From: Enterococcus sp. DIV0212c
GTDB lineage: Bacteria > Bacillota > Bacilli > Lactobacillales > Enterococcaceae
Direction of reading: 5' to 3'
DNA: 64,000 nt
Assembly: GCF_017377505.1 (NCBI RefSeq)
Contig: NZ_JAFREN010000016.1
Location: 241,192-305,191 of the forward strand
Below, piece by piece: positions 15,677 through 27,966 of this stretch. Each line of letters starts with the position of its first letter. The first letter of the stretch is position 1. A program made the translations under genes and the position numbers. The notes beneath the pieces were generated by a model. That model saw only the letters and a program-made list of their open reading frames with translations. It did not search any database and was not told where the DNA came from.

Positions 15677-16690
15677 TTAATCGACCAGCAACTGAACAAA
15701 TTCCCTTTTAGAAACATTGTTAAAATACTCCTCTACCACAACCTGATCTAGCGCTTGTTCAATCGACTCTTGCTCATATCGGCAGCCGATCAATAAGCGT
15801 TCTATTTCATTTGTATCCTTTTGGCTAAAGTAATCACCGTAAATTGTGATTGTCTCGATTAGACCTTTTTCGACAGTTATATTGGCTTCGATCAAGCCGC
15901 CTTTAAATTTTTCTTCTCGTTTGATTGTAAATTTAGGTTCTTCCCCAAATATCCACGTGTCATTTCCATAAATGTCTGTGACTAATTGATCGATAGCTTG
16001 TTCGTCTGCTTGCGTCAATCGATATTCCTGTGTTTTGATTGCTTCTAGCGATTCAGCTTTGAATAAGTGCAATAATAGTCGATCTCTAAAAGCTTCAGTT
16101 GAAATCCCTTGGTATTCTTTGGATAAGTAAGGTCTTAGATTTGTCACGCGGCTTCTAACTGATTTTGTACCTTTTGAGGCTAGTTTTTTTTCAGAAACAG
16201 TTAGCACTCGACTAACTTCATCTAAATCAACGTCCAGCATCAATGTGCCATGTGAGTACATTTTTTTATTTTTCGTATACATTGCATTCCCAGAAAATTT
16301 TTTCCCGTCGATCAATAAGTCATTACGACCGCTAATCTCGGCTCCGGTTGCACCCATTTCATGTAACGCATCAATGATTGGCTGGGTAAATAGTTTAAAG
16401 TTTCCAAAAGATTCATGGTCTGCATTAACAACAAAACTAAAGCTCAAGTTACCTAAATCATCATAAACTGCACCGCCGCCGGACAATCTACGTGTAATCG
16501 TTACTTGGTGTTCTTTAGCATAGTTCAAATCAACTTCCGCCCGAACATTTTGGTTGCGCCCAACGATGACACAGGGATTTTGAATATAAAATAAAACCAC
16601 CGGTTCATCAAATGTTCGCTGATTCAGCAAATATTGTTCTGTTGCTAAATTGCGGCGAATATCTCGAGAGGGCATAATGACATAATACAT
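15677..16690 (-). CDS. lplA: Lipoate-protein ligase A
   Basis: The 337-residue protein matches the LplA family: NLATEQYLL near the start, the [20 protein letters not shown] lipoate-binding loop, the catalytic-lysine region [16 protein letters not shown], and a C-terminal accessory domain (about 250-337, with [27 protein letters not shown]). It activates free lipoate with ATP and attaches it to lipoyl domains of 2-oxoacid dehydrogenases or GcvH. It is the first gene of an operon with the MetNIQ-type importer (15 bp to metN), which suggests that the importer may deliver lipoate or a lipoylated compound; that is an inference from context only. Confidence 0.92.
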   Translation of the reverse strand: MYYVIMPSRDIRRNLATEQYLLNQRTFDEPVVLFYIQNPCVIVGRNQNVRAEVDLNYAKEHQVTITRRLSGGGAVYDDLGNLSFSFVVNADHESFGNFKLFTQPIIDALHEMGATGAEISGRNDLLIDGKKFSGNAMYTKNKKMYSHGTLMLDVDLDEVSRVLTVSEKKLASKGTKSVRSRVTNLRPYLSKEYQGISTEAFRDRLLLHLFKAESLEAIKTQEYRLTQADEQAIDQLVTDIYGNDTWIFGEEPKFTIKREEKFKGGLIEANITVEKGLIETITIYGDYFSQKDTNEIERLLIGCRYEQESIEQALDQVVVEEYFNNVSKREFVQLLVD

Positions 16691-16962
16691 GTTATTCCTC
16701 TTTTCTTAATTATTTCGTTTGGCAAACTAGCTCTTTTTCATAATAACAAAACTGATCTAATTTGTTCCATTTTTTATAAAAGTGCTTTCAATAGAAAGAT
16801 TGAAAATTTCTGATAATTCCAATAACAGATTTAGTCTATCATTCTTAGTTATAAGATTACATATATTTGCTCAAAAAAGCTCTATATTATGGGATAAATC
16901 TATATTTTATATAACAGAAATATGAACTTAAAACAGTTTTTAGTACACAAGAGAAAATAAAA
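16691..16962. other. Intergenic region upstream of lplA
   Basis: About 270 bp of AT-rich DNA between the GH1 terminator and lplA. I see no SAM-box, T-box or other recognisable riboswitch structure and no ORF. It must hold the promoter of the lplA-metNIQ operon, but no single box pair stands out. Confidence 0.5.
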
Positions 16963-17007
16963 AGAAGAGGATGCAAAACTAAAAAAAACAGTTTTGCATC
17001 CTCTTCT
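16963..17007 (-). terminator. Terminator after beta-glucoside operon 1
   Basis: An 18-bp perfect hairpin (16963-16980 with 16990-17007) follows the GH1 gene on the minus strand. Its inner stem GCAAAACT...AGTTTTGC is shared with the hairpin at 50725-50764, so the two seem to be members of one repeat family. Confidence 0.8.
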
Positions 17008-17031
17008 ACGGTGAGACCACTCTTTCAAAAC

Positions 17032-18465
<1,434 letters not shown>

Positions 18466-18547
18466 TTAACACTCTCCTTGGTCAGTTCATAAAAAAACAT
18501 TCGATTCAATATCATTGTACTTGAAAAAGAAGCGACAAGAAATGGAT

Positions 18548-20407
18548 CTATAAAATGACAGTTAAACACTCATCATCTGCAAATACATTCTCTTGTGCTG
18601 CTGGAATCACATCCAGATAATCCATCGTATTCGTGATAACTACAATTACGGTTGGATCATATCCCTCTTTTTGAATTCCTGCAAAATCAACTGTCGATAG
18701 TAATTGCCCTTGTTTTACTTTAGCACCTTGTTCAACGATCGTATCAAAATACCTGCCATCAAGTTCAACTGTATCAATGCCAATATGGATCAGCACTTCG
18801 ATTCCTTGTTCTGTTTTAATCCCAATCGCATGTTTTGTTGGGAAAACAGCAGAAACTTCACCAGAAACCGGCGCAACAATTTGATCACTCGTTGGAATGA
18901 TTCCCAAACCTTTGCCTAAAGCCCCTGTTGAAAATGCTTGATCATTGATTTCAGCTAAGGGAACAACTTGTCCTTCAACAACTGAAGCTAATGGAACTTT
19001 CCTTAATTCACTATTTTTTTCCAGCGTTGCTTCTTTCACTATTTCTTTATTTTGACCAGCTTTTTCTTCTTGAGGAATTCCTAAAATATAAGCTGAAACT
19101 GCAGCCGCAACAAAACCAATCACGACGCTGATGATCATGAAAACTAAGTTAGAAAAATCTTGATTATCAGCATAAGACGGTAATCCCATCAAGCCCCAAA
19201 CGATAGAATAAGTTTTAACATTCATCAAACCAGCAAATAAGCCACCCAGTCCGCCACCGATCATCACAGCGATAAATGGTCTTCTAAATTTAATAAACGC
19301 ACCATAAATCGCAGGTTCCGTCACGCCCATCAATGCACTGAAGCTGACAGTCCCAAATAGTTGTTTTTGTTTGGAATCTTTCGCTCTTAAAAAATAGCCC
19401 AACATTGCGCCGGATACTGCTAAATCAGAAATCGTCGCTGCCGCCAAGAAAATCGGGTCATAACCCATTTTATTTACAAAATTCAATGCTAACGGCATCA
19501 TAAAATTGCCCGCTCCTAACATGATCAAAAACGGTTGGAATGCGGCATACAACATTACAACGATCCAGCTGCCGAAGCTATTATGAAGAACTTCAAAGAA
19601 CCAACCGATTCCATCACCGATCCAAATCCCGATTGGTCCAAAAATCAACAGTGTCACAGGTAAACAAATCACCATGATTAACAATGGATTTAAAAAGTAT
19701 TGTAAAAATTTAGGAACATATTTCTTTAATACTACTGTTAATTGTCCCATAAACCAAACGGCTAAAATAATTGGAATAAACGAGTTCGCATAAACCATTT
19801 GGGGTAGCTGAATACCGAAAATACTTAATCCAGCCACATCATTGATCGAACTTGAAACCAATGTAGCAGCAAGTGCCACCGCTAAATATGGACTTGCTTT
19901 TAAACGTTTTGCACAAGACATGGCAATAAAAATTGGTAAGAAGAAGAAAACTGCGGAACGAATCGAATCTAATAATTGATAGGTTGGACTATCCGCTGAA
20001 ATCAGTCCTATGATTGAAAATAACGATAGAAAACCAGCAAGTAAACCAGAAGCAATGATCGGTTCGATCACTGGTGTCATCGTTTCAGAAAGCAGATCCA
20101 TTGCAGCTTTCAACGGATTTTTCTTCTCTTTCACTTCTGTCTCTTCATTTGAATTTGGTGCTAATCCAAGCATATTGATCAATTCAGCATGGACTTCATT
20201 GACATGCGTACCTATAATCACTTGATACGCCACATTATTAGATACTACGTCAATCACACCATCTAGCGCTTTTAATTCTTCTGTATTCGCTTTTGAACGA
20301 TCGTTTAAAGTAAAACGCAAGCGAGTCATACAATGAACGACTGCTTGTATATTATCTTTCCCGCCTACTAAACGGATGATTTCCTCATTAAATGATTGAT
20401 ATTTCAT
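18548..20407 (-). CDS. PTS beta-glucoside transporter EIIBCA
   Basis: The 619-residue protein has the order B-C-A: an EIIB domain with the phosphorylated cysteine in AVVHCMTRLRF (Cys26), an EIIC domain of about ten helices (about 100-450), a linker, and an EIIA(Glc)-type domain with the active histidine in EVLIHIGIDT. It imports and phosphorylates beta-glucosides for the GH1 enzyme downstream. It starts four bases after bglG. The EIIB of such permeases also phosphorylates and inactivates the cognate antiterminator when sugar is absent. Confidence 0.93.
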   Translation of the reverse strand: MKYQSFNEEIIRLVGGKDNIQAVVHCMTRLRFTLNDRSKANTEELKALDGVIDVVSNNVAYQVIIGTHVNEVHAELINMLGLAPNSNEETEVKEKKNPLKAAMDLLSETMTPVIEPIIASGLLAGFLSLFSIIGLISADSPTYQLLDSIRSAVFFFLPIFIAMSCAKRLKASPYLAVALAATLVSSSINDVAGLSIFGIQLPQMVYANSFIPIILAVWFMGQLTVVLKKYVPKFLQYFLNPLLIMVICLPVTLLIFGPIGIWIGDGIGWFFEVLHNSFGSWIVVMLYAAFQPFLIMLGAGNFMMPLALNFVNKMGYDPIFLAAATISDLAVSGAMLGYFLRAKDSKQKQLFGTVSFSALMGVTEPAIYGAFIKFRRPFIAVMIGGGLGGLFAGLMNVKTYSIVWGLMGLPSYADNQDFSNLVFMIISVVIGFVAAAVSAYILGIPQEEKAGQNKEIVKEATLEKNSELRKVPLASVVEGQVVPLAEINDQAFSTGALGKGLGIIPTSDQIVAPVSGEVSAVFPTKHAIGIKTEQGIEVLIHIGIDTVELDGRYFDTIVEQGAKVKQGQLLSTVDFAGIQKEGYDPTVIVVITNTMDYLDVIPAAQENVFADDECLTVIL

Positions 20408-20411
20408 TATC

Positions 20412-21260
20412 TTATGTCCTCTCTTTTTGACTCCGATGCGTCACTCGATGGATATGGAGCATAAGATACGTTTCTTCATCGATCGTTAGATCACAGGCAT
20501 ATTTTTGCTGAATATAGACTCTGATTTTCTCCACACATTCAAACGAACTAGTATACATCATTTTGATTTGTTCATTCAAAACTGTATCACTTTCCTCATA
20601 ACTATTTTTAGTCATGATTCGTTGAATAAAATATTGCAGATGAGTCATCAGTCTCATATAATTCATGGAGCCTTCATCTAATTTGAGCTGAAAATGATAC
20701 TGAATGATCGATAAGATATCTCTTAAACTCTCCATTGAGCGGATCGTTTCGTCTAGATTATTCTTATCCTCCTGCAGATTGACAAAGTGTAGTGCGATCG
20801 AAACGGCTTCGTCTTCTGGAAATGTCAGCTGAAATTGTTCATTGATCAAATTCAATGCATACATGCCAATGTCAAAATGCTGCGGATAAAATTTCTTTAC
20901 TTCCCATGTTAATGGGCTGCGGATAAATTGTCCTTTGGCTGCACGTTTCAATGCAAATTCAATATGATCCAGTAAGGTCAAACTGAGATAATCATTTGAT
21001 TTTTCACCCAACTTTTCTTCTCCGTAAGCAATGATTTGATTGACTAACGTAATGTGATTAGCATCAGAATGGGACAACAAATAACTAAAATGTTCCAACA
21101 TATCATTAGAATCCAAAACATAGGTCTTTTCGATCTCATGTTCATGGATTACTTGACCAACTTTTTTTCTAAATGCCAAGCCTTTCGCATAAACAATCAC
21201 CTCATTGTCTCCCCTGCTTACGATCGCTACGTTGTTGTTTAAAATTTGACTTACTTTCAC
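20412..21260 (-). CDS. BglG/LicT-family transcriptional antiterminator
   Basis: The 282-residue protein has an N-terminal co-antiterminator RNA-binding domain (MKVSQILNNNVAIVS..., about 1-55) and two PRDs with the conserved histidines (LLDHIEFALKRA, ALHFVNLQ in PRD1; LMTHLQYFIQR, LMLHIHRV in PRD2). It binds the RAT hairpin in its own leader (21326-21355) and prevents the overlapping terminator from forming when the PTS substrate is present. It heads the bglG-PTS-GH1 operon and is four bases from the PTS gene. Confidence 0.93.
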   Translation of the reverse strand: MKVSQILNNNVAIVSRGDNEVIVYAKGLAFRKKVGQVIHEHEIEKTYVLDSNDMLEHFSYLLSHSDANHITLVNQIIAYGEEKLGEKSNDYLSLTLLDHIEFALKRAAKGQFIRSPLTWEVKKFYPQHFDIGMYALNLINEQFQLTFPEDEAVSIALHFVNLQEDKNNLDETIRSMESLRDILSIIQYHFQLKLDEGSMNYMRLMTHLQYFIQRIMTKNSYEESDTVLNEQIKMMYTSSFECVEKIRVYIQQKYACDLTIDEETYLMLHIHRVTHRSQKERT

Positions 21261-21280
21261 TTGATTTACTCCTTTCCAGA

Positions 21281-21329
21281 AAAAAAACTCAAACTACCCA
21301 GGAAAGGACATTCCTAGGTAATTTGAGTT
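21281..21329 (-). terminator. Antitermination-controlled terminator of operon 1
   Basis: Minus-strand RNA forms a long hairpin (AACTCAAATTACCTAGGA with TCCTGGGTAGTTTGAGTT) followed by eight U. Its first arm overlaps the RAT sequence, so the two structures exclude each other. Confidence 0.9.
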
Positions 21330-21355
21330 CTGCCTGCATTATTCAGTAACATACT
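21326..21355 (-). promoter_or_regulatory. RAT (ribonucleic antiterminator) of operon 1
   Basis: Minus-strand sequence AGTATGTTACTG...GCAGGCAGAACT matches the LicT/SacY-type RAT consensus (GGATTGTTACTG...GCAGGCAAAACC). It overlaps the leader terminator and is the expected binding site of the BglG protein encoded just downstream. Confidence 0.9.
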
Positions 21356-21401
21356 CTATAAAATGGCTACATCGCCATTGTTCGTTTTTTTTCTTGATTT
21401 T

Positions 21402-21439
21402 AGTATAATGTATTCTAGCTAATTATGCAACGCTTTCAT
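21402..21439 (-). promoter_or_regulatory. Promoter and cre-like site of operon 1
   Basis: On the minus strand TTGCAT (21425-21430) and TATACT (21402-21407) are 17 bp apart, about 50 bp upstream of the RAT. TGAAAGCGTTGCAT overlaps the -35 box and resembles a CcpA cre site, which suggests catabolite repression. Confidence 0.7.
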
Positions 21440-21464
21440 GAATGTTCTCTTACACTAAACTAGT

Positions 21465-22931
<1,467 letters not shown>

Positions 22932-23076
22932 TCATTGATTTAGTGTATAATTACCTTAATAAATACATCTTAGCATGAGTTATAGGAAAGTTATTTTTTT
23001 GTTTCTCTTGGTATTTTCATTATTTCTATTCATTTTCATAGTTGTGAAAATGAAATACTGTAAAGGAGTTTTTTTA

Positions 23077-23871
23077 ATGGTTGATCTAATTGATTTTCTC
23101 CATTATTTAAATACAAATAAGCGAGATGCAACCTATTCGCGAATCATCATTTATCTATTTACTCATCTACTTGAGATTCGTTCGTTGACGATCACCGAAA
23201 TTGCTGAACGTTGTTTTGTTTCCCCAGCAACTTTAACTCGTTTTTGTAATCACTTCGGAATTTCCAGCTTTAGCACATTACGAGAATCATTGGTTTCTTT
23301 CGGAACAATGAAAAAGCATAGCGGTTTGCGTATGAAAGAACAGGAATTAACTGAACTGAAAAACGATCCTAAAAGCTACCTTATTTCTTACGGAGCTGAA
23401 ATCACCACAGCGGTAAATGATGTTTTGCAAACAATCGATATCGATCAGGTCGATCAAATCTTAGCTGACATTCACCAAGCAGAAGAAGTCGTTCTTATTG
23501 GTTACAGCTCAACTTTAGAACTAGCCAAAGACCTGCAAACCTCTCTTTTATTAAGTCAAAAGCTGATTTTCGTAGGAGAAACGGAAGAGACTCAGCATTC
23601 ATTTATAGAAAATCTTAGCGAAAAATCGATAGTCATCGTGATTTCATCTTACGGCTCCTTACTTAATAGAAGTAGCGAACTAATGAGAAAAATCAGCGAT
23701 AGTCCTGCAAAATCGATTCTTTTGACCCAACATACACAAAATACACTGACGAATCAGTTCGATCTGTCAGTAAATGTGACCACTACAAATTATGTACGTA
23801 TCGGCAATTATCCTTTGACCTTTTTTCTGGATTATTTTGCACGGCGGTATGCAAGTTTGTACGCTATCTAA
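23077..23871 (+). CDS. RpiR/MurR-family transcriptional regulator
   Basis: The 264-residue protein has an N-terminal RpiR HTH (LTITEIAERCFVSPATLTRFCNHFGISSFSTLRESL) and a C-terminal SIS sugar-phosphate-binding domain (VVLIGYSSTLELAKDLQTSLL, IVIVISSYGSLLNRSSELM). The ATG at 23077 is chosen because AAGGAG lies nine bases before it; the longer frame would add a spurious hydrophobic leader. It is divergent from the GH1 gene 21465-22913 and probably senses its phosphorylated sugar. Confidence 0.9.
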   Translation: MVDLIDFLHYLNTNKRDATYSRIIIYLFTHLLEIRSLTITEIAERCFVSPATLTRFCNHFGISSFSTLRESLVSFGTMKKHSGLRMKEQELTELKNDPKSYLISYGAEITTAVNDVLQTIDIDQVDQILADIHQAEEVVLIGYSSTLELAKDLQTSLLLSQKLIFVGETEETQHSFIENLSEKSIVIVISSYGSLLNRSSELMRKISDSPAKSILLTQHTQNTLTNQFDLSVNVTTTNYVRIGNYPLTFFLDYFARRYASLYAI

Positions 23872-23927
23872 TTACATAGGCTAACCTTTTTCATGAGCCT
23901 ATTCAGCTTTTAAAATTAGGAGGATTT

Positions 23928-24530
23928 ATGGGATTATTTGATTTTTTTAAACAGGAAGAACCAAAAGACGTGATCGATTTAGATCATGAATTGGCAAAAA
24001 TCATTGCAATTTATGAAACATATCCAGAATTTCCAGTGATGTCTGAAGAGCGAAATGTGGATGAATGGTTAAAAACGATCGCCAATGGTACGGGAAAAAT
24101 TGTTCCTAAAGAAAGTATGATCCGAAATGACGATGGTTTATTGCCAGGAGAAGTGATCTTACTTGATTGGGTCAATAAAAAAGATGCTACAACAGCAACT
24201 TTTCCGGACTTTTTTGAAATGGAGTTAGGAATTGATCCGGTGGAAAGGACCAATCAATTATTGTTTGCTGATTATTTAGATATTTTGAATGATACTTCTG
24301 TTCTTGACTATTGGTCTTTAAACCAATTAAATGAAGTTTTAGAAGATAATGGACTAAATAAATGTGACACCAAAGACCAAGCCCTCGACTGGCTAAACAA
24401 AGAATTTACGACAGATTATATCGCCAATATGATTGATCCAGGTGTTTATATTTTAATGGATAAAGGACAAGCAATTGTAGAAAAATACGCTGATTTTATT
24501 CATGCGTATTTGGACACTCCACCTGAATAA
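23928..24530 (+). CDS. Hypothetical acidic cytoplasmic protein
   Basis: The 200-residue, acidic protein begins MGLFDFFK, a start often seen in small cytoplasmic Firmicutes proteins. I recognise no family for the first 130 residues. The region YWSLNQLNEVLEDNGLNKCDTKDQALDWLNKEF resembles a SAP-like helix-extended loop-helix, which in other proteins binds nucleic acids; the resemblance is weak. An AGGAGG site precedes the ATG. It follows the RpiR gene by 56 bp on the same strand and ends before a bidirectional terminator. Confidence 0.75.
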   Translation: MGLFDFFKQEEPKDVIDLDHELAKIIAIYETYPEFPVMSEERNVDEWLKTIANGTGKIVPKESMIRNDDGLLPGEVILLDWVNKKDATTATFPDFFEMELGIDPVERTNQLLFADYLDILNDTSVLDYWSLNQLNEVLEDNGLNKCDTKDQALDWLNKEFTTDYIANMIDPGVYILMDKGQAIVEKYADFIHAYLDTPPE

Positions 24531-24535
24531 TAAAA

Positions 24536-24572
24536 AAAGCTAGGCTAACAAATTAATGTTATGCCTAGCTTT
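24536..24572. terminator. Bidirectional terminator
   Basis: AAAGCTAGGC (24536-24545) pairs with GCCTAGCTTT (24563-24572), with A and T tracts outside. It serves the hypothetical gene at 24530 and the chitinase gene ending at 24582. Confidence 0.85.
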
Positions 24573-24581
24573 TTTTACCTT

Positions 24582-26876
24582 CTATCCAACTAATTCCCAA
24601 GGTCCCCATTGTTCAGCCCCTGGTACGTTTCCTTGAGTCCACCATTTTGCTTTGTACGTTTTGCCTTGGTAAGTAACAACATCTCCGCCGTTATAAGCTT
24701 TGGCTGCATCCCACGCATTTGTCACGGGTGGTGTTGTACTTTCTTTGGTTTTTACAGATACGGCCGTACTATCAGCTGAAAGATTTCCAGCTGCATCATA
24801 TGCTTTCACTGTATAATTGTAAGTTGTATTGGCTTTTAAGTTTGTATCTGTATAGGTTGTGCCAGCAACTGTTCCGACTAACACACCATCACGGTAAACT
24901 TTATAGCCAGCTAATTTTACATTATCAGTTGATGCTGACCAGCTTAAGACAGCACTTGATTCAGTAATTGTTCCAGCAGTTAGATTTGCGGGCGTTGTTG
25001 GTGGTGTTGTATCTGACGGATCCGGATTAACAGCACCTCCGCCATAAATCGTTTGTTTGCTAAGTTCTGCACCATTTTTTGCAATACGTTGAGTCAAAGC
25101 GATACTGCTGATACGATTCACATCAACTGCAGCAGCACTAGATTTTAGTCTAAACGTATAACTAGCACCTTGAGGAATTTGTTGTGCATCATAAACTGAT
25201 GATAAATCAACAACAACATTTCCATTTTCTACTGTTACTGTTCCAGCTTTATAATCTCCAGCGCTCAATGTTTCTGCAGCATTTACTGGAATATATAATT
25301 TAGGTAGTTTTACTGTTTCAAAGGCTGCTTCAACCGCTTTTAGAACATCTCCTGTTTCACCAGAAGTTTCATTATTTTTGACTGTTATTTCATATCCAGC
25401 ACCATTTTCATTGTAAGGAGCGATCGTTGCTTTGACATTTAAATCTGCATAAACTGTTTTATTGCCTGGAAGTGCAGCTGTACCGAACAGACCTGTTTTG
25501 ATTGCTTTAGTCAATTCGTCACGTTTTGTTGTATCGGTTGCTTTGTCTTGTGACTGCATCCACGAAATAACGCCGCCTAATTGATTGTTTTTCACATATT
25601 CTGCTTTGTAACCAATCGAACGGGTATTGTCATAGGTATAAAACTCGCCTGTTTTTTGATTGTACATATATGGCGCTTTAGCTACATCATCCCAATATTC
25701 TTTTAAGTCAGGAGATTTTACTTTAAGATCGGCAATATTACGATAAGGCCAAACGCCACCTGCACGACCGCCGTCACCTGATTTCAATGGATTTTTATTA
25801 TTTGCACCATAAGTCGGTGATAAATCAGCATCTTTATTATTTTTTTCTGCTGCTTGGAATAAGCCAGGATGAGCAGTATCTGTTCCAGCTGCTACTTTAT
25901 TCCAACCACGAGTATAAAAAGCGGCACCAATTACAATTTTACTAGATGGCGCGCCATTTGTTTGTAGATACTTCACTGTTTGATCTACAGAAAAACCACT
26001 TGCATAATTTGGGTCAGCCGGATTGCCGTAAAGGGCGCTGTGGTGGGCACTATTTGGTGTCCAAGCTCCATTCATGTCGTAAGTCATTACATTGGCAAAA
26101 TCGATTACTTTAAACAATTGTGCAACATCTACACCATTTTTCAAGGTATTTTGTGAAGCTGGTAATGCAACAGAAAGTTCGTAGGTTTTTCCTAAATCTT
26201 TCCCTTGCTTATCAATCGCTGTCCGAATATCTTGTAATAGCGTGATAAAATTTTGTTTGTCTGCAGGTTTTGCGTGAGGTGTTCCTTCATCATTAGTATT
26301 ATCTACTTTATCAGGCTCACGAACAGAAGCAGGATATTCCCAATCTAAATCCACAAAATCCATGTTAGTGTACTTGATAAACTTAGCGATATTGCTGACA
26401 AAGTTTGCTCGAATGGTTGGATTTGCGGCAACATCAGAAAAATCACCTGATTTAGACCAGCCACCGATTGAAATCCCGATTTTTAAGTTAGGATTTTTTG
26501 CTCGAATGTCTTGAATCGCATTTAAAACACCCGCACTAGCACTGTTCCACTGAACGCCTTCTTGTCCAACAGGTGCTCCAACCGCGGCATCTTTATCCGT
26601 AAACTTCAAATTACCACTGCTGTCAAAATCTAAAAAAGCATAGTTTAAATGTGTCAACTGATCAGCAGGAATATCTTTAGGATAAAAATTATCTTCTCCC
26701 CCCCAGATCGACCAGTCACCGTAATACATGACATTGCGGTATTGGGCAGGTTCTGCTGCTTCGGTAACTTTGCTAGGTACCAATACAGATAAAGATAAAA
26801 CCAAACTAGAAACAATAAGTACTAAAGCAGATAAAACGTTTACATTTTTTCTGAACACTTTTTTCAAATTTTCCAC
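24582..26876 (-). CDS. Secreted GH18 chitinase with FnIII and CBM5/12 domains
   Basis: The 764-residue protein has a signal peptide (cut near TEAAEP), a GH18 catalytic domain (about 45-460) with the SxGG motif (SIGGWS) and the catalytic DxxDxDxE at residues 173-180 (catalytic Glu180), an immunoglobulin-like chitinase domain (about 475-620), a fibronectin type III domain (about 635-715, LSWSASTDNVKLAGYKVYRDG) and a C-terminal CBM5/12 chitin-binding module (AWDAAKAYNGGDVVTYQGKTYKAK). It should cleave chitin or other GlcNAc polymers outside the cell. A cre site lies upstream. Confidence 0.95.
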   Translation of the reverse strand: MENLKKVFRKNVNVLSALVLIVSSLVLSLSVLVPSKVTEAAEPAQYRNVMYYGDWSIWGGEDNFYPKDIPADQLTHLNYAFLDFDSSGNLKFTDKDAAVGAPVGQEGVQWNSASAGVLNAIQDIRAKNPNLKIGISIGGWSKSGDFSDVAANPTIRANFVSNIAKFIKYTNMDFVDLDWEYPASVREPDKVDNTNDEGTPHAKPADKQNFITLLQDIRTAIDKQGKDLGKTYELSVALPASQNTLKNGVDVAQLFKVIDFANVMTYDMNGAWTPNSAHHSALYGNPADPNYASGFSVDQTVKYLQTNGAPSSKIVIGAAFYTRGWNKVAAGTDTAHPGLFQAAEKNNKDADLSPTYGANNKNPLKSGDGGRAGGVWPYRNIADLKVKSPDLKEYWDDVAKAPYMYNQKTGEFYTYDNTRSIGYKAEYVKNNQLGGVISWMQSQDKATDTTKRDELTKAIKTGLFGTAALPGNKTVYADLNVKATIAPYNENGAGYEITVKNNETSGETGDVLKAVEAAFETVKLPKLYIPVNAAETLSAGDYKAGTVTVENGNVVVDLSSVYDAQQIPQGASYTFRLKSSAAAVDVNRISSIALTQRIAKNGAELSKQTIYGGGAVNPDPSDTTPPTTPANLTAGTITESSAVLSWSASTDNVKLAGYKVYRDGVLVGTVAGTTYTDTNLKANTTYNYTVKAYDAAGNLSADSTAVSVKTKESTTPPVTNAWDAAKAYNGGDVVTYQGKTYKAKWWTQGNVPGAEQWGPWELVG

Positions 26877-27009
26877 CTCGTTTTAAGATTTTTTGTGCTG
26901 TTTAACTATCCCTACTGACTCTCAGCTTTCTTCCTATAGCTATAGGAAACTGACACGCACCTCCAATTAATTTGTTAAATTATCCCTCATAATAATATAA
27001 CATTTAAAT

Positions 27010-27023
27010 AGAAAACGCTAACA
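27010..27023 (+). promoter_or_regulatory. Candidate cre site upstream of the chitinase gene
   Basis: AGAAAACGCTAACA matches the CcpA operator consensus TGWAARCGYTWNCA at all but the first base. It lies about 135 bp upstream of the chitinase start codon, next to TATATT/TATTAT -10-like boxes, so catabolite repression of chitinase is likely. Confidence 0.65.
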
Positions 27024-27090
27024 ATATACTTCCTGAAAAATATTATTGTATTATCTTAAAAATACAACTGGCTCAAGCCATCAAAAAAAA

Positions 27091-27131
27091 GTGTATAAAA
27101 AAAAAGTAAAAATCACTTTTGTTTTATACAC
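27091..27131 (-). terminator. Terminator at the end of WxL locus 2
   Basis: On the minus strand GTGTATAAAACAAAAGT pairs with ACTTTTTTTTTATACAC and is followed by eight U (27090-27083). It lies 74 bp after the stop of the last lipoprotein gene. Confidence 0.8.
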
Positions 27132-27204
27132 TACATACGAATAAACGATGTAATTGAAACCCACCATAACTTCATTGACTAAAATAAAGAACAGCGGCCT
27201 ACTT

Positions 27205-27936
27205 TTACTCGCTATAGTCTTTCACAAAAAATCTAACTAAACTAAGCGTTCCATTCTCACCAAATTCTATCCCTATATTCCTGCCAACTTCATGATCTTT
27301 TTCTGCTTGTTTAAATGAACTGATTAACTTGATTTGCTTATTCTGCAATTTATCTGCTGGTTCGCTGAGTTCTTTTTCAAAGTCTGTCATCCTCTTTTTT
27401 AAGTCTGTTACATGAACTAACTTTCCAAATTGCTCCACCGCTTTTGCTGGATCATTGATATAGACTTTTTGATTATTTGGATAATTCACGAGGGTAATTC
27501 CTTGGAAGTTCAACTTTACTTGCTTTTTATCTTGGTCAAATTCATAAACCAATTCAATTGTTCCGTATGAGTAACACTTACCATCTTCTTTATTTTTATA
27601 AGAATAGGTTCCTTGGAGCAACAGCGTATCTCCTATCGCTTCAACCGAAAAAACAGGTTCTTCTTTGATGTTTTCGTCTGTTTGTAACGTGCTCTCCATA
27701 ATAGAAATGCCTGATGTATATAACTTAGGCAGCTTAACATTGAATTTTTCTTCCATAAGCTTGCTCGCTTCTTTTTGGGTCACATCAATATAATCAAATT
27801 TTCCAAATCCTTTATCCTGTTTTTTCTGCCAAACTAAGTCTTGATCTTCTGCAGATAATTTGACTGTGTCTTCTTTTTTACAGCCTACAACGAAGAGTAG
27901 TAAGAACAAGAATACTATCCCTAACTTTTTTTTCAC
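27205..27936 (-). CDS. Lipoprotein of unknown function
   Basis: The 243-residue protein has a lipoprotein signal peptide with lipobox FVVGC (Cys19) followed by a lysine-rich region. The mature part is a mixed alpha/beta protein without recognised motifs; GTIELVYEFDQDKKQVKLNFQGI suggests beta structure. It is the last gene of WxL locus 2, 30 bp after the DUF5067 lipoprotein gene and before a strong terminator. Its role in the surface complex is unknown. Confidence 0.85.
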   Translation of the reverse strand: MKKKLGIVFLFLLLFVVGCKKEDTVKLSAEDQDLVWQKKQDKGFGKFDYIDVTQKEASKLMEEKFNVKLPKLYTSGISIMESTLQTDENIKEEPVFSVEAIGDTLLLQGTYSYKNKEDGKCYSYGTIELVYEFDQDKKQVKLNFQGITLVNYPNNQKVYINDPAKAVEQFGKLVHVTDLKKRMTDFEKELSEPADKLQNKQIKLISSFKQAEKDHEVGRNIGIEFGENGTLSLVRFFVKDYSE

Positions 27937-27966
27937 GATTTCATTACTCCTTCCCTCTTTTACCTG

